64,000 nucleotides of DNA from Pseudomonadota bacterium (GCA_018262195.1 JAGTRS010000004.1:1-64000); one strand, 5' to 3'; positions 45,105-55,391 are shown, counted from the stretch's first letter. Translations and numbers: made by a program. Notes: generated by a model not told the origin, from the sequence alone.

Positions 45105-46262
45105 TATCAGACAATTCAATGAAACGCAACGGACGGCCGCATGGGTTTTCAGGCGCTCAGCCAAGGATTCTTCGGCCTTCTTCAAGGCCTCGCCATTTTC
45201 AAAAAAGGCATGGCTCAGGAAGACTTCCAGCTCAACCTGTCCATTCAGGTAATGCATGACCACTTTCTCTGGCTTGGGCAAACCCTCAAGCAGCGGCTTC
45301 AACTCGTCCAGCAATGCATCCCTGCCCGGCAAGCGGGCAGCAAAGATATCCGGATCCATATCGTCCTCCGGATCAATATGGACCAGCACGTCCAGCACCT
45401 CGGGATGTTCGCGCAGCACGCGCGCCCGTGCCGATTCGGCAATCCGGTGCCCTTCGGAAACGCTGATCCGGGAATCCACCTGTACATGGCTATCAACCAA
45501 GGCCTGATGCGCCATGCGCCGGGTACGTAGCTGATGCAAGCCCCGCACGCCAGGCGTTTCGAGCAGTGTCGCCCGAATCGCCTCGACCTGGGTTTCGTCA
45601 AGGCCGGTATCGATCAACTCCTTGATCGCCCCCCAGGCCAACATGCCCCCCATGCGCAGGATCATGAACCCCATCAGTGCTGCAGCCAGCAGATCGAGGA
45701 AAGACCAGCCGAGCAACGCGCCACCGATGCCAACCACGACGACCAGGGCCGAGGCCGCATCAGCACGCGTGTGCAGCGCGTTGGCTATGAGCAGCTGCGA
45801 ACGCTGACGTTCGGCCACCCGAATCAGGTAGCGATACAAGCCCTCCTTGGAAATTACCGTGGCGATCGCTACCCACAAAGCAGAGAACTCGACAACCTGC
45901 AGGACCTCGATATGCTGCAGACGCATGCCCGACTCCCACAGAATGCCGCCACCGATCAGCATCAACGAGGTGCCAAGGACCAGCGTTGCAGCTGTCTCCA
46001 TGCGGGCATGGCCGTAGGGATGGGCCTTGTCGGCCGGATGGGCGCTCTGGCGACTGGCGTAGATCACCAAAAAGTCCGACAGCAGATCAGAGAAAGAATG
46101 CAGCCCGTGCGCCACCAGCGACTGCGAATGCGCCAGCCAGCCAACAATCAACTGGGCAACCGTCATCACCAGATTGACTGCAACACTGACCCACGTGGCC
46201 TTCTGCGCCTCGGCCGAGCGTTCGGCGAGGGATGTTGCTACGTGGTGATGCTCTTGCGCCAT
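45093..46262 (-). CDS. Cation diffusion facilitator transporter
   Basis: A 389-residue CDF-family inner-membrane exporter of divalent metals, with six hydrophobic helices (about 20-230) and a cytoplasmic C-terminal domain. Metal-site segments are HGLHSFSDLLSDFLV and ANALHTRADAASALVVVVG. The His-rich N terminus (MAQEHHHVA) may bind metal. The C-terminal tail after about residue 320 is longer than the minimal family. The metal cannot be told from sequence. Its stop codon lies inside the distal NtrC site of glnA. Confidence 0.9.
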   Translation of the reverse strand: MAQEHHHVATSLAERSAEAQKATWVSVAVNLVMTVAQLIVGWLAHSQSLVAHGLHSFSDLLSDFLVIYASRQSAHPADKAHPYGHARMETAATLVLGTSLMLIGGGILWESGMRLQHIEVLQVVEFSALWVAIATVISKEGLYRYLIRVAERQRSQLLIANALHTRADAASALVVVVGIGGALLGWSFLDLLAAALMGFMILRMGGMLAWGAIKELIDTGLDETQVEAIRATLLETPGVRGLHQLRTRRMAHQALVDSHVQVDSRISVSEGHRIAESARARVLREHPEVLDVLVHIDPEDDMDPDIFAARLPGRDALLDELKPLLEGLPKPEKVVMHYLNGQVELEVFLSHAFFENGEALKKAEESLAERLKTHAAVRCVSLNCLIAPK

Positions 46263-46309
46263 GTTGTCTGCCCTATACTGTTGGCTTGCGATTCTAGCAG
46301 TTCAAAATT

Positions 46310-46762
46310 ATGGGAAAGTTAACCGAGATACTGAATCTGGCCCGAGCCCGCGGCGAAGCCCTTGGCCGCGCCTACCAAGGTGAGCTGACACCGCAGGAAG
46401 CCTACCAGCTGCTGCAACTCGCCCCCGGCGCCAAAATCGTCGATGTGCGCACCCGTGCCGAATGGGACTGGGTTGGCCGTGTTCCGGAAACCGTCGAAAT
46501 CGAGTGGAACCAGTATCCGGGTGGTGTGCGAAATCCGAACTTCGGCGCCGAATTGAAACGCCAGGTCGATCCCGAAGCGCTGGTCATGTTCCTCTGTCGC
46601 AGCGGCGTGCGCTCCATCGGCGCCGCCACGGCGGCTACCGAGGCCGGCTACAACAACTGTTTCAACGTCCTCGAAGGCTTCGAGGGCGACAAGGATGCCA
46701 ACGGTCACCGTAACAATATCGGCGGCTGGCGCAAAGCCGGTTTGCCCTGGATTCAGGGATAA
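46310..46762 (+). CDS. Rhodanese-domain sulfurtransferase
   Basis: A 150-residue single-domain rhodanese. IVDVRTRAEWDWVGRVPETV and the catalytic loop VMFLCRSGVRS with its Cys are intact, and the protein ends in GGWRKAGLPW, typical of small cytosolic rhodaneses. It is divergent from the CDF gene (47 bases) and 62 bases upstream of nadA. Sulfur transfer is the expected activity; the acceptor is unknown. Confidence 0.92.
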   Translation: MGKLTEILNLARARGEALGRAYQGELTPQEAYQLLQLAPGAKIVDVRTRAEWDWVGRVPETVEIEWNQYPGGVRNPNFGAELKRQVDPEALVMFLCRSGVRSIGAATAATEAGYNNCFNVLEGFEGDKDANGHRNNIGGWRKAGLPWIQG

Positions 46763-46824
46763 TTCGACGCCCAGCCGGGCTTGCTACGGGCAACCGGAAA
46801 AAACGGCCAAATTTAGAGAACAGC

Positions 46825-47922
46825 ATGCAGACAGCCACCATCTCCTTCGATCCATTCAACGCCCTGTCCGACGAGGCCTGCCACGAACGCATTCGCGTCG
46901 CCCGTGCCAAGCTCGGCAAGAAGGCGGTCATCCTCTGCCACCACTACCAGCGCGCCGACGTCTATCAGTACGCCGACCTGACCGGCGATTCGCTCAAGCT
47001 GTCGCGCCTCGCCTCGCAGACCGACTCGGAATTCGTCATTTTCTGCGGCGTGCATTTCATGGCCGAAGTTGCCGACATCATGACCGCCCCGCACCAGAAG
47101 GCCATCCTGCCTGATCTGGCGGCTGGCTGCTCGATGGCCGACATGGCCAACTTGGCCAAGGTCGAACGCTGCTGGCGCGAACTGAATGAAGTGCTGAATG
47201 CCGAAGAGGAAGTGACACCGGTCACCTACATCAATTCTGCCGCCGATCTGAAAGCCTTCTGCGGCGAACATGGCGGCATCGTGTGCACCTCGTCGAATGC
47301 CGGCACGATTGCAAAGTGGGCCTTTGAGCGTCGCCCGAAAGTGCTGTTCTTCCCCGACCAGCATCTTGGCCGGTGGACTGGCCACAACATGGGTTTTGCC
47401 ATGGACGAAATGGTCGTCTGGGATCCAGATCTCGAACTCGGCGGCCTGACGCCGGCGCAGATCAAGAAAGCGCGCATCCTGCTCTGGAAAGGCCACTGCT
47501 CGGTGCACCAGATGTTCCAGAAATCGCACATCGACGCTTTCCGCGCCAAATACCCGGAGGGCAAAGTTATTGCCCACCCGGAGTGCAACTTCGAAGTCTG
47601 TGCTGCATCCGATTATGTCGGATCGACCGAACACATCGTCAAGACCATCAAGGAAGCGCCGGAAGGCACGCGCTGGCTGGTCGGCACCGAATTGAACCTG
47701 GTCGACCGCCTCGCCAAAGAGGTATTGCCGCAGAACAAGATAGTCCAGTTCATGGCGACCACCATCTGCATGTGTTCGACCATGCAGCGCATCGACCCGC
47801 AGCATCTGGCCTGGACGCTGGAAAACCTGGCTGAGGGCAATGTCGTCAACCAGATCAAGGTATCCGAGCACGAGACGGTGCAGGCCAAGCTGGCACTCGA
47901 CCGCATGCTGGCGATTTCCTGA
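46825..47922 (+). CDS. nadA: Quinolinate synthase A
   Basis: NadA joins iminoaspartate and dihydroxyacetone phosphate into quinolinate for NAD synthesis and needs a [4Fe-4S] cluster. The 365-residue protein has ILCHHYQRADVYQYADLTGDSL, the GCSMADMA Cys, HPECNFEVC and ATTICMCSTMQRI segments that provide cluster Cys. It is the long form common in proteobacteria. It is followed after four bases by the EEP gene. Confidence 0.96.
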   Translation: MQTATISFDPFNALSDEACHERIRVARAKLGKKAVILCHHYQRADVYQYADLTGDSLKLSRLASQTDSEFVIFCGVHFMAEVADIMTAPHQKAILPDLAAGCSMADMANLAKVERCWRELNEVLNAEEEVTPVTYINSAADLKAFCGEHGGIVCTSSNAGTIAKWAFERRPKVLFFPDQHLGRWTGHNMGFAMDEMVVWDPDLELGGLTPAQIKKARILLWKGHCSVHQMFQKSHIDAFRAKYPEGKVIAHPECNFEVCAASDYVGSTEHIVKTIKEAPEGTRWLVGTELNLVDRLAKEVLPQNKIVQFMATTICMCSTMQRIDPQHLAWTLENLAEGNVVNQIKVSEHETVQAKLALDRMLAIS

Positions 47923-47926
47923 CCCC

Positions 47927-48685
47927 ATGACCCAACCCACGCTGCACATCACCACCTTCAATATCCACAAGGGTTTTTCGCAATTCAACCGGCGGATGAT
48001 GGTGCATGAACTGCGCGAACGCCTACGCCACCTGAACCCGGACATCGTTTTTCTGCAGGAGGTCCAGGGCTTGCATCTGGGCCACGCCGAGAATCACGAT
48101 GATTGGCCCGATTCGCCGCAGCACGAATTCCTGGCCGAAGACGTCTGGGAGGCCTCCGCCTACGGCAGCAACATGATTTACGACCACGGCCACCATGGCA
48201 ACGCGATACTGTCGCGCTTCCCGATCCTGCATTCGCACAATCAGGACGTCACGCACCTGCAATTTGAGAAGCGCGGCCTGCTGCACTGCCAGATAGATAT
48301 ACCGGGAGGACCGGCCGCCAATTGTGTCTGCGTGCACCTGTCGCTGTTCGGCCGTTCGCGCCGCAGGCAAATGGAAGCACTGGCCGACTACCTCGATAAA
48401 ACTGCTGAATCGGATGCACCACTGATCATCGCCGGTGACTTCAACGACTGGAGCAACCGGGCCGGCGAACACTTGCTGCGCCGCCTGAAGTTGCGCGAGG
48501 TCTTCAGTGGCCCAGCCGGAAATCCTGCACGCAGCTTCCCGGCGGCCATGCCAATGTTCCGCCTAGACCGCATTTACGTGCGCGGCTTCGACGTCAAACG
48601 CACTGAGGTCCATCACGGCCAGCCGTGGTCGAAAATTTCTGACCACGCCGCACTGTCGGCCCATCTGGCAAGGCATGGCCGCTGA
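47927..48685 (+). CDS. Endonuclease/exonuclease/phosphatase-family protein
   Basis: A 252-residue metal-dependent EEP-fold phosphodiesterase. Catalytic motifs are present in order: TFNIHKG, FLQEVQG, GDFNDW and SDHAAL. The same gene sits directly before clsB in many betaproteobacteria, which hints at a lipid- or envelope-linked substrate. Its end overlaps clsB by 11 bases. The start at ATG 47927 is chosen because the earlier frame runs through nadA. Confidence 0.9.
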   Translation: MTQPTLHITTFNIHKGFSQFNRRMMVHELRERLRHLNPDIVFLQEVQGLHLGHAENHDDWPDSPQHEFLAEDVWEASAYGSNMIYDHGHHGNAILSRFPILHSHNQDVTHLQFEKRGLLHCQIDIPGGPAANCVCVHLSLFGRSRRRQMEALADYLDKTAESDAPLIIAGDFNDWSNRAGEHLLRRLKLREVFSGPAGNPARSFPAAMPMFRLDRIYVRGFDVKRTEVHHGQPWSKISDHAALSAHLARHGR

Positions 48686-49871
48686 GTTTCTGCCGGGCAA
48701 CCGGCTGACACTGCTCAATTCGGGCAACGACTATTTCCCGGCCCTGCTCGCCGCCATCGATTCGGCGACCGTTGAAATTTTTCTGGAAAGCTACATCTTT
48801 GCCGACGACGAAGTTGGCCATGAGATTGCCGGGGCTCTTTGCCGTGCCGCCCGACGCGGCGTGCTGGTCAATGTCACGGTAGACGGCTTCGGCGCCCGTA
48901 ATTTCGCCGCCGACTTTCTGCCGCTGCTTACCGGGGCTGGCGTTCGTGCCTTGTTCTACCGGCCGGAAATCGGGCGATTTCATATCAAACGCCATCGCTT
49001 GCGCCGCCTGCATCGAAAATTGGTCGTCATCGATAACCGGATTGCCTTCGTTGGCGGCATCAACATCGTCGATGACAACAATGCGCCGCAGGACATGCGC
49101 CCCCGCTTTGACTACGCAGTATCGATCGAAGGCCCGACCCTGCAGCAGGTTCATCACGCCGCGCGACGCATGTGGGAAATCGTTTCCTGGGCCAGCCTCA
49201 AGCGGCGCTTCCGGCTAAGCCCTGTCACCACTCCGTACTGCGAAATGGTCGGCACGCAGACCGCCGCATTCCTGATTCGCGACAACATCCGCCATCGCAA
49301 CGACATCCTGCATGCTTACGTCGAGGCGATCGACAACGCCAAGGATGAAATCCTGATCGCCAACGCCTACTTCCTGCCCGGTGTACGTTTTGGTCGTGCC
49401 CTGTACGCGGCAGCCAAACGTGGGGTCAGGATCACCGTCCTGCTCCAGGGCAAGACCGATCACCAATTGCTCCGTTACGCCACCCAGACGCTTTATGTGA
49501 CCGCCCTTGAAACCGGCATCCGCATCTTCGAGTACGAGAAAAGTTTCATGCACGCCAAGGTGGCGGTCATCGATGGTTACTGGGCCACGGTCGGTTCATC
49601 CAACATCGATCCCTTCAGCCTGCTGCTCAACAAGGAAGCCAACATCGTCGTGCGCGACCCGGTTTTTGGCGGGGAACTGCAGGCCAGCCTGCTGCAGGCA
49701 ATCAAGGAAGGCGCCCGGGAATTACGGCCCGAAGAACTCTCCCGCCAACGCTGGCACTCACGCCTGTTGCGCTGGCTGGCCTACGGAGTGGTTCGCGCCA
49801 TGGTCGGCATCGCCGGTTACGGCCAGCATCACTGGCAGACGCCGGAGTCTAATCCGGAGCAAAAACAATAG
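48675..49871 (+). CDS. clsB: Cardiolipin synthase B (phospholipase D family)
   Basis: ClsB transfers phosphatidyl groups to make cardiolipin at the inner membrane. The 398-residue protein has two HKD motifs, HRKLVVIDNRIAFVGGIN and HAKVAVIDGYWATVGSSNID, the hallmark of the phospholipase D superfamily. It lacks the N-terminal helices of ClsA, as ClsB does. It overlaps the EEP gene upstream and, tail to tail, the gluQ gene by 23 bases. Confidence 0.92.
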   Translation: MAAEFLPGNRLTLLNSGNDYFPALLAAIDSATVEIFLESYIFADDEVGHEIAGALCRAARRGVLVNVTVDGFGARNFAADFLPLLTGAGVRALFYRPEIGRFHIKRHRLRRLHRKLVVIDNRIAFVGGINIVDDNNAPQDMRPRFDYAVSIEGPTLQQVHHAARRMWEIVSWASLKRRFRLSPVTTPYCEMVGTQTAAFLIRDNIRHRNDILHAYVEAIDNAKDEILIANAYFLPGVRFGRALYAAAKRGVRITVLLQGKTDHQLLRYATQTLYVTALETGIRIFEYEKSFMHAKVAVIDGYWATVGSSNIDPFSLLLNKEANIVVRDPVFGGELQASLLQAIKEGARELRPEELSRQRWHSRLLRWLAYGVVRAMVGIAGYGQHHWQTPESNPEQKQ

Positions 49872-50757
49872 CAGGTCGCCGGGGGATGGCCGCGAACGAC
49901 CAGCCCTCTCTCGCCCAGGCCCATACTTCTCCAACCGTCGCACCGGCCAATTCGCGAGGTACCGCCTGACCAAGAAAAACCAGCGCCTGAACCAATTCGC
50001 TGGCGGCCGCCTCCGCCCGTAGCGGCATAGCCTTGGTCTGTTTGGACAGTTTCTCGCCCGCCAGATTGGCGGCAACCGGCAAATGGGCGTAACTCGGCGT
50101 CGCAAAATTCAGACAGCGCTGCAGCCAAATCTGGCGCGGCGTCGAAGCCAGCAAGTCGGCGCCGCGGACAATGCTGGAAATATTCTGGAATTCGTCGTCG
50201 ACCACAACCGCCAGCTGATAGGCAAACAGGCCATCGGCACGCCGCAGCACGAAATCGCCGACATCCCGTTCAAGATGCTGGGCTTGCCGCCCCTGAATAC
50301 GGTCATCGAAAGCAATCTCTTCGTCCGTCACACGCAGGCGCCAGGCTCGCTCCGCCCTCCCGGCCGGCAAGCCGGCTCGACAGGTTCCGGGATAAGTCAG
50401 CCCACCATCGACCGCATGGCGCGTGGCCGAGTCAGCAATTTCCTTGCGCGAGCAGGCGCAGCCGTACGCCAGCCCGGCCCGCTTGAGTTGCTCCAGAGCA
50501 GCAGCATAGGCGTCGATACGGGCGCTCTGATACAGGACCGGTCCATCCCATTCGAACCCGAAAACCTCCAGTGTCTTCAGAATGCCATCGGCCGCCCCCG
50601 CGACATTGCGCGGCGTGTCGACATCCTCCATCCGGACCAGCCATTCGCCACCAGCGGCTCGGGCATCGAGATAACTGCCGACAGCAGCAACCAGAGATCC
50701 AAAGTGAAGCGGGCCGCTCGGCGAAGGGGCAAAACGCCCCCGATGGGTCAATTTCAT
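49849..50757 (-). CDS. gluQ: Glutamyl-Q tRNA(Asp) synthetase
   Basis: GluQ-RS attaches glutamate to the queuosine base of tRNA-Asp. The 302-residue protein is a truncated GluRS catalytic core without an anticodon-binding domain. It has RFAPSPSGPLHFGSLVAA (HIGH-like), a CxC...C zinc site (GCACSRKE with YPGTCRAG) and GEKLSKQTKA (KMSKS-like). It is convergent with clsB, overlapping it by 23 bases. Confidence 0.95.
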   Translation of the reverse strand: MKLTHRGRFAPSPSGPLHFGSLVAAVGSYLDARAAGGEWLVRMEDVDTPRNVAGAADGILKTLEVFGFEWDGPVLYQSARIDAYAAALEQLKRAGLAYGCACSRKEIADSATRHAVDGGLTYPGTCRAGLPAGRAERAWRLRVTDEEIAFDDRIQGRQAQHLERDVGDFVLRRADGLFAYQLAVVVDDEFQNISSIVRGADLLASTPRQIWLQRCLNFATPSYAHLPVAANLAGEKLSKQTKAMPLRAEAAASELVQALVFLGQAVPRELAGATVGEVWAWAREGWSFAAIPRRPAIVFAPD

Positions 50758-50915
50758 GGTTTCAGGGGCTGGCTACTCGGTAGCCAGTGTGGCCAATTCA
50801 GTCATCAGGTGATGATGAACGAAAGGCTGGACTTCGGCCAGCCCGAAGCGATTCCGACGCATGCGCCCTGACGCATATTTGGCAGCACCAGGAGAGAAAA
50901 TGCAGCCCCGCCAAT

Positions 50916-51542
50916 TCAGCGGGCGAGCGCCGCCATCGCATGCCCCGCTGAGCGGGAATAGGCCATTCCGGCGGCACAGTTTCCACATCGGGCACACACC
51001 TGCGTTATCCCGAGCATCGGCTGAATTGCGGGGCTACAAGGCCCCAGAGTCGCGCCTCTATCCAACGCGAGCAGTGCCAAGCCTACCCCTGCACTATCGA
51101 TGCTGCTGACTCGGCTCATGTCCAGCCGCATCCGCTTGGTCATGGCGGCAATGAAATCGCCACGCAGATCGAAGCCGAGGCTGCCCTCGACATAGGCAAC
51201 CTCTTTCCGCCAAGCCACGGTGCTCGCTTTGTCGCCAAGAATCTGCGAGATATCGCTCGGTGAAACAGGGCTGTCGAACTGCATTGTCACTTTGTCGACA
51301 TCGGCCCTGGCAATTGCGCCCGGCATCTTGTTTACGCCGGTCAAGCCCGCGTATTCGCCAAAAGCTTGTGCCCCTTTGGCTGCGCGTTCCCTTCTGGTCG
51401 ACAAATGCCAGCTGACGCGAATCGCCATGCCGGAGCGGGAGATGTTGGCGATCGCCCCGACGTAACGCCAGTGATCGGTTTCGATCGCCGCATTTACCTG
51501 CAATGGCAGGATGTAACGCTGATGTTTCCGTTGGTCGCTCAC
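50916..51542 (-). CDS. PilZ-domain protein with a STAS-like C-terminal part
   Basis: The 208-residue product begins with a PilZ domain (about 4-45) with the cyclic-di-GMP motif RKHQR and NISRSGMAIRV. A STAS-like segment follows (about 110-165: MRLDMSRVSSIDSAGVGLALLAL). The middle (45-110) and the last 45 residues (with CARCGNC) match nothing I recognise. The PilZ-like part is shorter than a whole domain. An overlapping minus frame (50773-50997) also looks partly coding, so a 3' frameshift is possible. It follows the PAS-GGDEF gene by 21 bases, which supports a cyclic-di-GMP role. The 158 bases to gluQ hold no clear feature. Confidence 0.55.
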   Translation of the reverse strand: MSDQRKHQRYILPLQVNAAIETDHWRYVGAIANISRSGMAIRVSWHLSTRRERAAKGAQAFGEYAGLTGVNKMPGAIARADVDKVTMQFDSPVSPSDISQILGDKASTVAWRKEVAYVEGSLGFDLRGDFIAAMTKRMRLDMSRVSSIDSAGVGLALLALDRGATLGPCSPAIQPMLGITQVCARCGNCAAGMAYSRSAGHAMAALAR

Positions 51543-51563
51543 CGATTCATCCCTTGCCTAAAT

Positions 51564-52541
51564 TCAGGCTTCCTCGGCAGCTGAGCAGACCTGATTCCTG
51601 CCCTTGCCCTTGGCCTGGTAAAGCGCCTTGTCAGCCATCAAAACAAGTGCATTTTCCTGATCATCGCGGGTTGGCACGAGCGAAGCCACGCCAATGCTGA
51701 GTGTGACGCACGATGCAATTTCGCTGCCAGCATGAGGAATCGCCATCGCCTCGATATCCGCCCGAAGGCGTTCGGCAACCGTCAGTGCCCCGTCCAGATC
51801 GGTACCGGGAAGGATGATCGCAAACTCTTCACCGCCATACCGGGCCGCCATATCGGTCGGCCGATAGACCTGACGTTGCAACATATCGGCAACCCGCCTC
51901 AGACATTCGTCCCCGCCCTGATGCCCGTAGTGGTCGTTGTAGCGCTTGAAATAGTCCACATCGGCCAGAATCAACGAAACAGGCTCGGCATAGCGCTGCG
52001 CGCGGCTCCATTCGATATGCAGCTTCTCGTCGTAACTGCGGCGATTGGCAATGCCCGTCAGTCCATCCAGCGTGGCCTGCTGCTGCAGCGCGGTCTGGGC
52101 GTTCTTGTAATCCGTCATGTCACGCAGGGTTTCGACCACGGCAATCAGTTGCCCGGCTTCGGCATATATCGGGCCGGCATCAATGGCCAGATAGAGCTGC
52201 TCGGCGACACGGGGCATGGTGCACCAGTTCTCCGCCTTCAAGCCGTGACCGTGTTCCGACGGCTCCGTATGGTAGGAGTACAGCGTATCCAGTTCAGTGG
52301 CCTTGTCCTGCGCCAGAACGTCGGCCAGGCACATACGGGGTTCAGCGTAAAACGCCTTCCAATGGTCCCGGGTTCCAACAACCTCCTCGGCCATGACCCC
52401 GGTCAGCCGTTCGCATGCCCGATTCCAGATAATTACCCGGCAATCGGGGTCGAGAACAAAAGTTGGAACGACCAGATGCTCCATCAGGTTCACGGCAAAG
52501 CTGAGTTCCTGGGATCGGTTGATCGTTTTTTGAGGAGCCAT
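51564..52541 (-). CDS. PAS-GGDEF diguanylate cyclase
   Basis: This 325-residue cytoplasmic protein has a PAS domain (about 15-145, [21 protein letters not shown]) and a GGDEF domain (about 150-325) with intact [13 protein letters not shown], so it should make cyclic di-GMP. ATG 52541 is chosen over the upstream frame to 52589. It precedes the PilZ-domain gene on the same strand, so it may supply the signal that protein binds. The 313 bases upstream, to the leuB stop at 52855, are A/T-rich and hold no recognisable gene. Confidence 0.93.
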   Translation of the reverse strand: MAPQKTINRSQELSFAVNLMEHLVVPTFVLDPDCRVIIWNRACERLTGVMAEEVVGTRDHWKAFYAEPRMCLADVLAQDKATELDTLYSYHTEPSEHGHGLKAENWCTMPRVAEQLYLAIDAGPIYAEAGQLIAVVETLRDMTDYKNAQTALQQQATLDGLTGIANRRSYDEKLHIEWSRAQRYAEPVSLILADVDYFKRYNDHYGHQGGDECLRRVADMLQRQVYRPTDMAARYGGEEFAIILPGTDLDGALTVAERLRADIEAMAIPHAGSEIASCVTLSIGVASLVPTRDDQENALVLMADKALYQAKGKGRNQVCSAAEEA

Positions 52542-52854
52542 CACAATTCCTTTGCTGCACTTAAGTGCCGGCCCATAAGGCCAGAGCATCCACGATGCAT
52601 TTAATACTTTTCCCTGAAATTTTCAACTTGCCCCGTGTTTTCGAGGTCAAATCAGCATAATTTCGAATTGTATAATCAATTTAGCTAATAGTAAGCCAGT
52701 GCAATTGGTGAGAATGGTGTGATGGCTCCACTATTCGAGATCAAATAGCCCTAATAACAACAAAAACGCGCCTCGACCGCAAGATCGAATGCCAAACCTG
52801 GCAATGATCGCCACGCCGAGTTGTACGGCTGTTTCAGCCTTTTCCGTCCTCACC

Positions 52855-53931
52855 TCAGGTGAACCGCCTGAGCGCACCCACCACCAACCCGCCCATCCCG
52901 GAAGTGGACACCAGACGATCGCCAGGTTGATAAATATCCTTTGTCCGTGCCCCAGCTGTCAAAACCGTCTGAACCGCCGCCTCAATTGCCTCGGCCATGT
53001 CCGGGCGACCAAGACTATAGCGGAACATCATGGCTGCCGAGAGGATCATACCCAGCGGATTGGCAATATCCTGGCCCGCGATGTCGGGTGCGGAGCCATG
53101 GCATGGCTCGTACATACCCTTGTCCTCGACATTGAGCGAGGCCGAAGGCAGCATGCCGATCGATCCGGTCAGCATCGCGGCCTCGTCTGAAAGGATGTCG
53201 CCAAACATGTTGCCAGTGAGCAGGACATCGAACTGCTTCGGGTTCTTGACGAGCTGCATGGCCGCATTGTCGACCAGCATGTGTTCAAGGGTGACATCCG
53301 GGAAGCGCTCTCCCACCTTCGTCACGACATCTCGCCAGAGCTGCATGCACTCAAGCACATTCATTTTGTCGACTGACATGACCTTGCTGCGCCGCTTGCG
53401 GGCAATCCTGAAAGCCATTTCGGCGATCAATGCAATCTCCGACTCGGAGTATTCCATGGTGTTGTAGCCGACCCGCTCGAATCCCGAAGTCCGTATCCCG
53501 CGCGGCTGACCAAAGTAGATATCTCCGGTCAATTCCCGAACGATCATCATGTCGAGCCCGCTGACCACTTCGGGGCGCAGCGTCGAGGCATTGGCCAGTT
53601 CGGCAAAGACCTTGATCGGCCGCAGATTGGCATTGAGCCCAAGATACTTTCTGATGCCCAGCAAGCCGCGCTCGGGACGCGATTCGGCCGGCAGCTTGTC
53701 CCACTTCGGGCCGCCGACGGCGCCGAGCAGGATAGCATCGGCCTCGTCGGCCAGCCGCAGCGTCTCAACCGGCAATGGGCGCCCCGTCTGATCGTAGGCG
53801 GCGCCGCCTAACAGCCCATATTCATATTCGATTTTCAGGCCGTGGATATCCTTCAGGGCATCGATCACCCTGACTGCCTCGGCACAAATCTCGACACCGA
53901 TGCCGTCCCCGGGAATAACACAGATTTTCAT
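52855..53931 (-). CDS. leuB: 3-isopropylmalate dehydrogenase
   Basis: LeuB oxidises 3-isopropylmalate in leucine synthesis. The 358-residue protein has the family order [60 protein letters not shown] and [28 protein letters not shown] 53931 gives [12 protein letters not shown]. leuC and leuD, often adjacent, are not present here; the gene stands alone, just past the terminator of the DUF1329 operon. A related beta-decarboxylating dehydrogenase specificity cannot be excluded. Confidence 0.88.
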   Translation of the reverse strand: MKICVIPGDGIGVEICAEAVRVIDALKDIHGLKIEYEYGLLGGAAYDQTGRPLPVETLRLADEADAILLGAVGGPKWDKLPAESRPERGLLGIRKYLGLNANLRPIKVFAELANASTLRPEVVSGLDMMIVRELTGDIYFGQPRGIRTSGFERVGYNTMEYSESEIALIAEMAFRIARKRRSKVMSVDKMNVLECMQLWRDVVTKVGERFPDVTLEHMLVDNAAMQLVKNPKQFDVLLTGNMFGDILSDEAAMLTGSIGMLPSASLNVEDKGMYEPCHGSAPDIAGQDIANPLGMILSAAMMFRYSLGRPDMAEAIEAAVQTVLTAGARTKDIYQPGDRLVSTSGMGGLVVGALRRFT

Positions 53932-53946
53932 GTCACAACTCACAGC

Positions 53947-53973
53947 AAAAAAACGGGGGGCATGAAGCCCCCC
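53947..53973 (-). terminator. Intrinsic terminator of the DUF1302–DUF1329 operon
   Basis: On the minus strand GGGGGGC (53973-53967) pairs with GCCCCCC (53961-53955) around TTCAT, followed after one G by seven T (53953-53947). It lies about 80 bases past the DUF1329 stop. Confidence 0.88.
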
Positions 53974-54052
53974 TCAAGGTTGGAGGAGAGTCGAACGCAG
54001 AACGACTCTCAACCGCAGAGACACCCGTTATCCGGGCGCAGGACAATCCGGA

Positions 54053-55369
54053 TCAGTCACCGCCACGCAGGTTCTGCACCTGGAAGAGACCCGGAGGATT
54101 CTTCTTCGGATCAACCTGGCCCTTGAACTGGCCGGTGGTGCAATGTTTGGACTGCAGATCGACCATAGAGAACGCATCGTCGATACCGATACCGGCACCC
54201 TTGTTGACCGGCAGGTGGTGATCGGCGTGCGACTTGCCGACCATGAACACCTTCCACAACTCGCCCTTGCGGTCGTAGATCTCGTTGGCACCGTTCAGGT
54301 TCTGCAACTGAACGTCCATGTAGAAGACGCGCTTGCTGACCGGGTGATTGGTATTGACCGGGGCGGCCTCGAGGACATAGACCTTGCGCAGCTGCCAGGT
54401 ACCTTCGTGGAAGCAGCCGCCCTGACCGGCGAAGTTGACGTACTTGTAGCCGTCGGCCTCGGCCGGCATGTCAGTCGCCAGCTTCAGTTCGTCATGGTTC
54501 CACATCGGCAGGAGAACGTTCTTGGTGCCCTTGTAGGTCCACTTCATGTCCGAAACGCGGCCGTTGTAGCCTTCGAAGTCTTCGATCATCAGATCTGAAC
54601 CGAGGAAGGCATCGGTTGCCTGTCCTTGAGCCAGACGACGGACGCGACGCTGGAAGCCCAGATACAGATAGGCATCGTCCAGCTTGGCGTCATCTTCGAA
54701 GCGCTGAATCAGCAGTTGCGTGTTCTTCAGGTCGTTTGGTTCGTGCGCCTTGGTGTAGATGGCGCGGAAGATGCCCGACGGATTCGGCGTGAATTCCGGG
54801 ACCGGAGCGTCCTTGGTCCGGTGCATGAAGTTCAGGAAGTGGAAATCCCACTTCAGGGTCTTTTCCACCTGGCCGGTCTGCATGTTGCGGTACTTCCAGT
54901 AGAACGGCGAGATGATCGCGCCATCGCCCCAGTTCACACCGTACTTGTAGTTCCAGGCCAGCTTTTCACCGGCGCGTGCATCCTTGGCATCCGGCTCTTC
55001 CGGGAACGGACGGCCAGCCACATAACCAGTGATCATGTCACCTGGCTTGGCGCCCAGCTTGGTCTTGTTCAGATTTGCCCTGGTCGCATCGACGTAACCC
55101 TTGTTGATGGTGAACTGCGTCGTTGCCCCGACCTTCATTTCGAAAAGGCCTTCCTTGATCAGCTTGTAGACGCCGGCGCCCAGTACCTCCTTGAACTGGT
55201 CGACGTTGGCCTTGTTGATCACGGTACCCGCGCTCAACCCCGGAAAACTCGGCATGCCGGCCTTGTAAGGATTGAACGAGTTGTCGACATCAGCTTCGGT
55301 CGCAGCTTGCGCTACGCCCATCACGCCGACCGCCATCAGCGGCAGCATGGCAATCAAATGCTTTTTCAT
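54053..55369 (-). CDS. DUF1329 exported protein (outer-membrane lipoprotein-sorting-like)
   Basis: The 438-residue protein has a signal peptide (LIAMLPLMAVGVMGVAQA) followed by a DUF1329 domain across most of its length, with GYVAGRPFPEEPDAKDARAG and KWTYKGTKNVLLPMWN segments. The fold is related to LolA/LolB-like lipid carriers. It is nearly always encoded with DUF1302, MMPL/RND and YCF48 proteins, as here, and is thought to act in transport or handling of hydrophobic compounds at the envelope. It lies 22 bases after DUF1302. Confidence 0.92.
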   Translation of the reverse strand: MKKHLIAMLPLMAVGVMGVAQAATEADVDNSFNPYKAGMPSFPGLSAGTVINKANVDQFKEVLGAGVYKLIKEGLFEMKVGATTQFTINKGYVDATRANLNKTKLGAKPGDMITGYVAGRPFPEEPDAKDARAGEKLAWNYKYGVNWGDGAIISPFYWKYRNMQTGQVEKTLKWDFHFLNFMHRTKDAPVPEFTPNPSGIFRAIYTKAHEPNDLKNTQLLIQRFEDDAKLDDAYLYLGFQRRVRRLAQGQATDAFLGSDLMIEDFEGYNGRVSDMKWTYKGTKNVLLPMWNHDELKLATDMPAEADGYKYVNFAGQGGCFHEGTWQLRKVYVLEAAPVNTNHPVSKRVFYMDVQLQNLNGANEIYDRKGELWKVFMVGKSHADHHLPVNKGAGIGIDDAFSMVDLQSKHCTTGQFKGQVDPKKNPPGLFQVQNLRGGD

Positions 55370-55391
55370 ACTCTTTGTCTCCTCTGTTGGA

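Noticed and set aside
50773-50997. 74-codon minus frame between gluQ and the PilZ gene
   Set aside because: Partly coding in appearance but overlaps the PilZ-gene end and has no recognisable family; kept only as a possible frameshift note.
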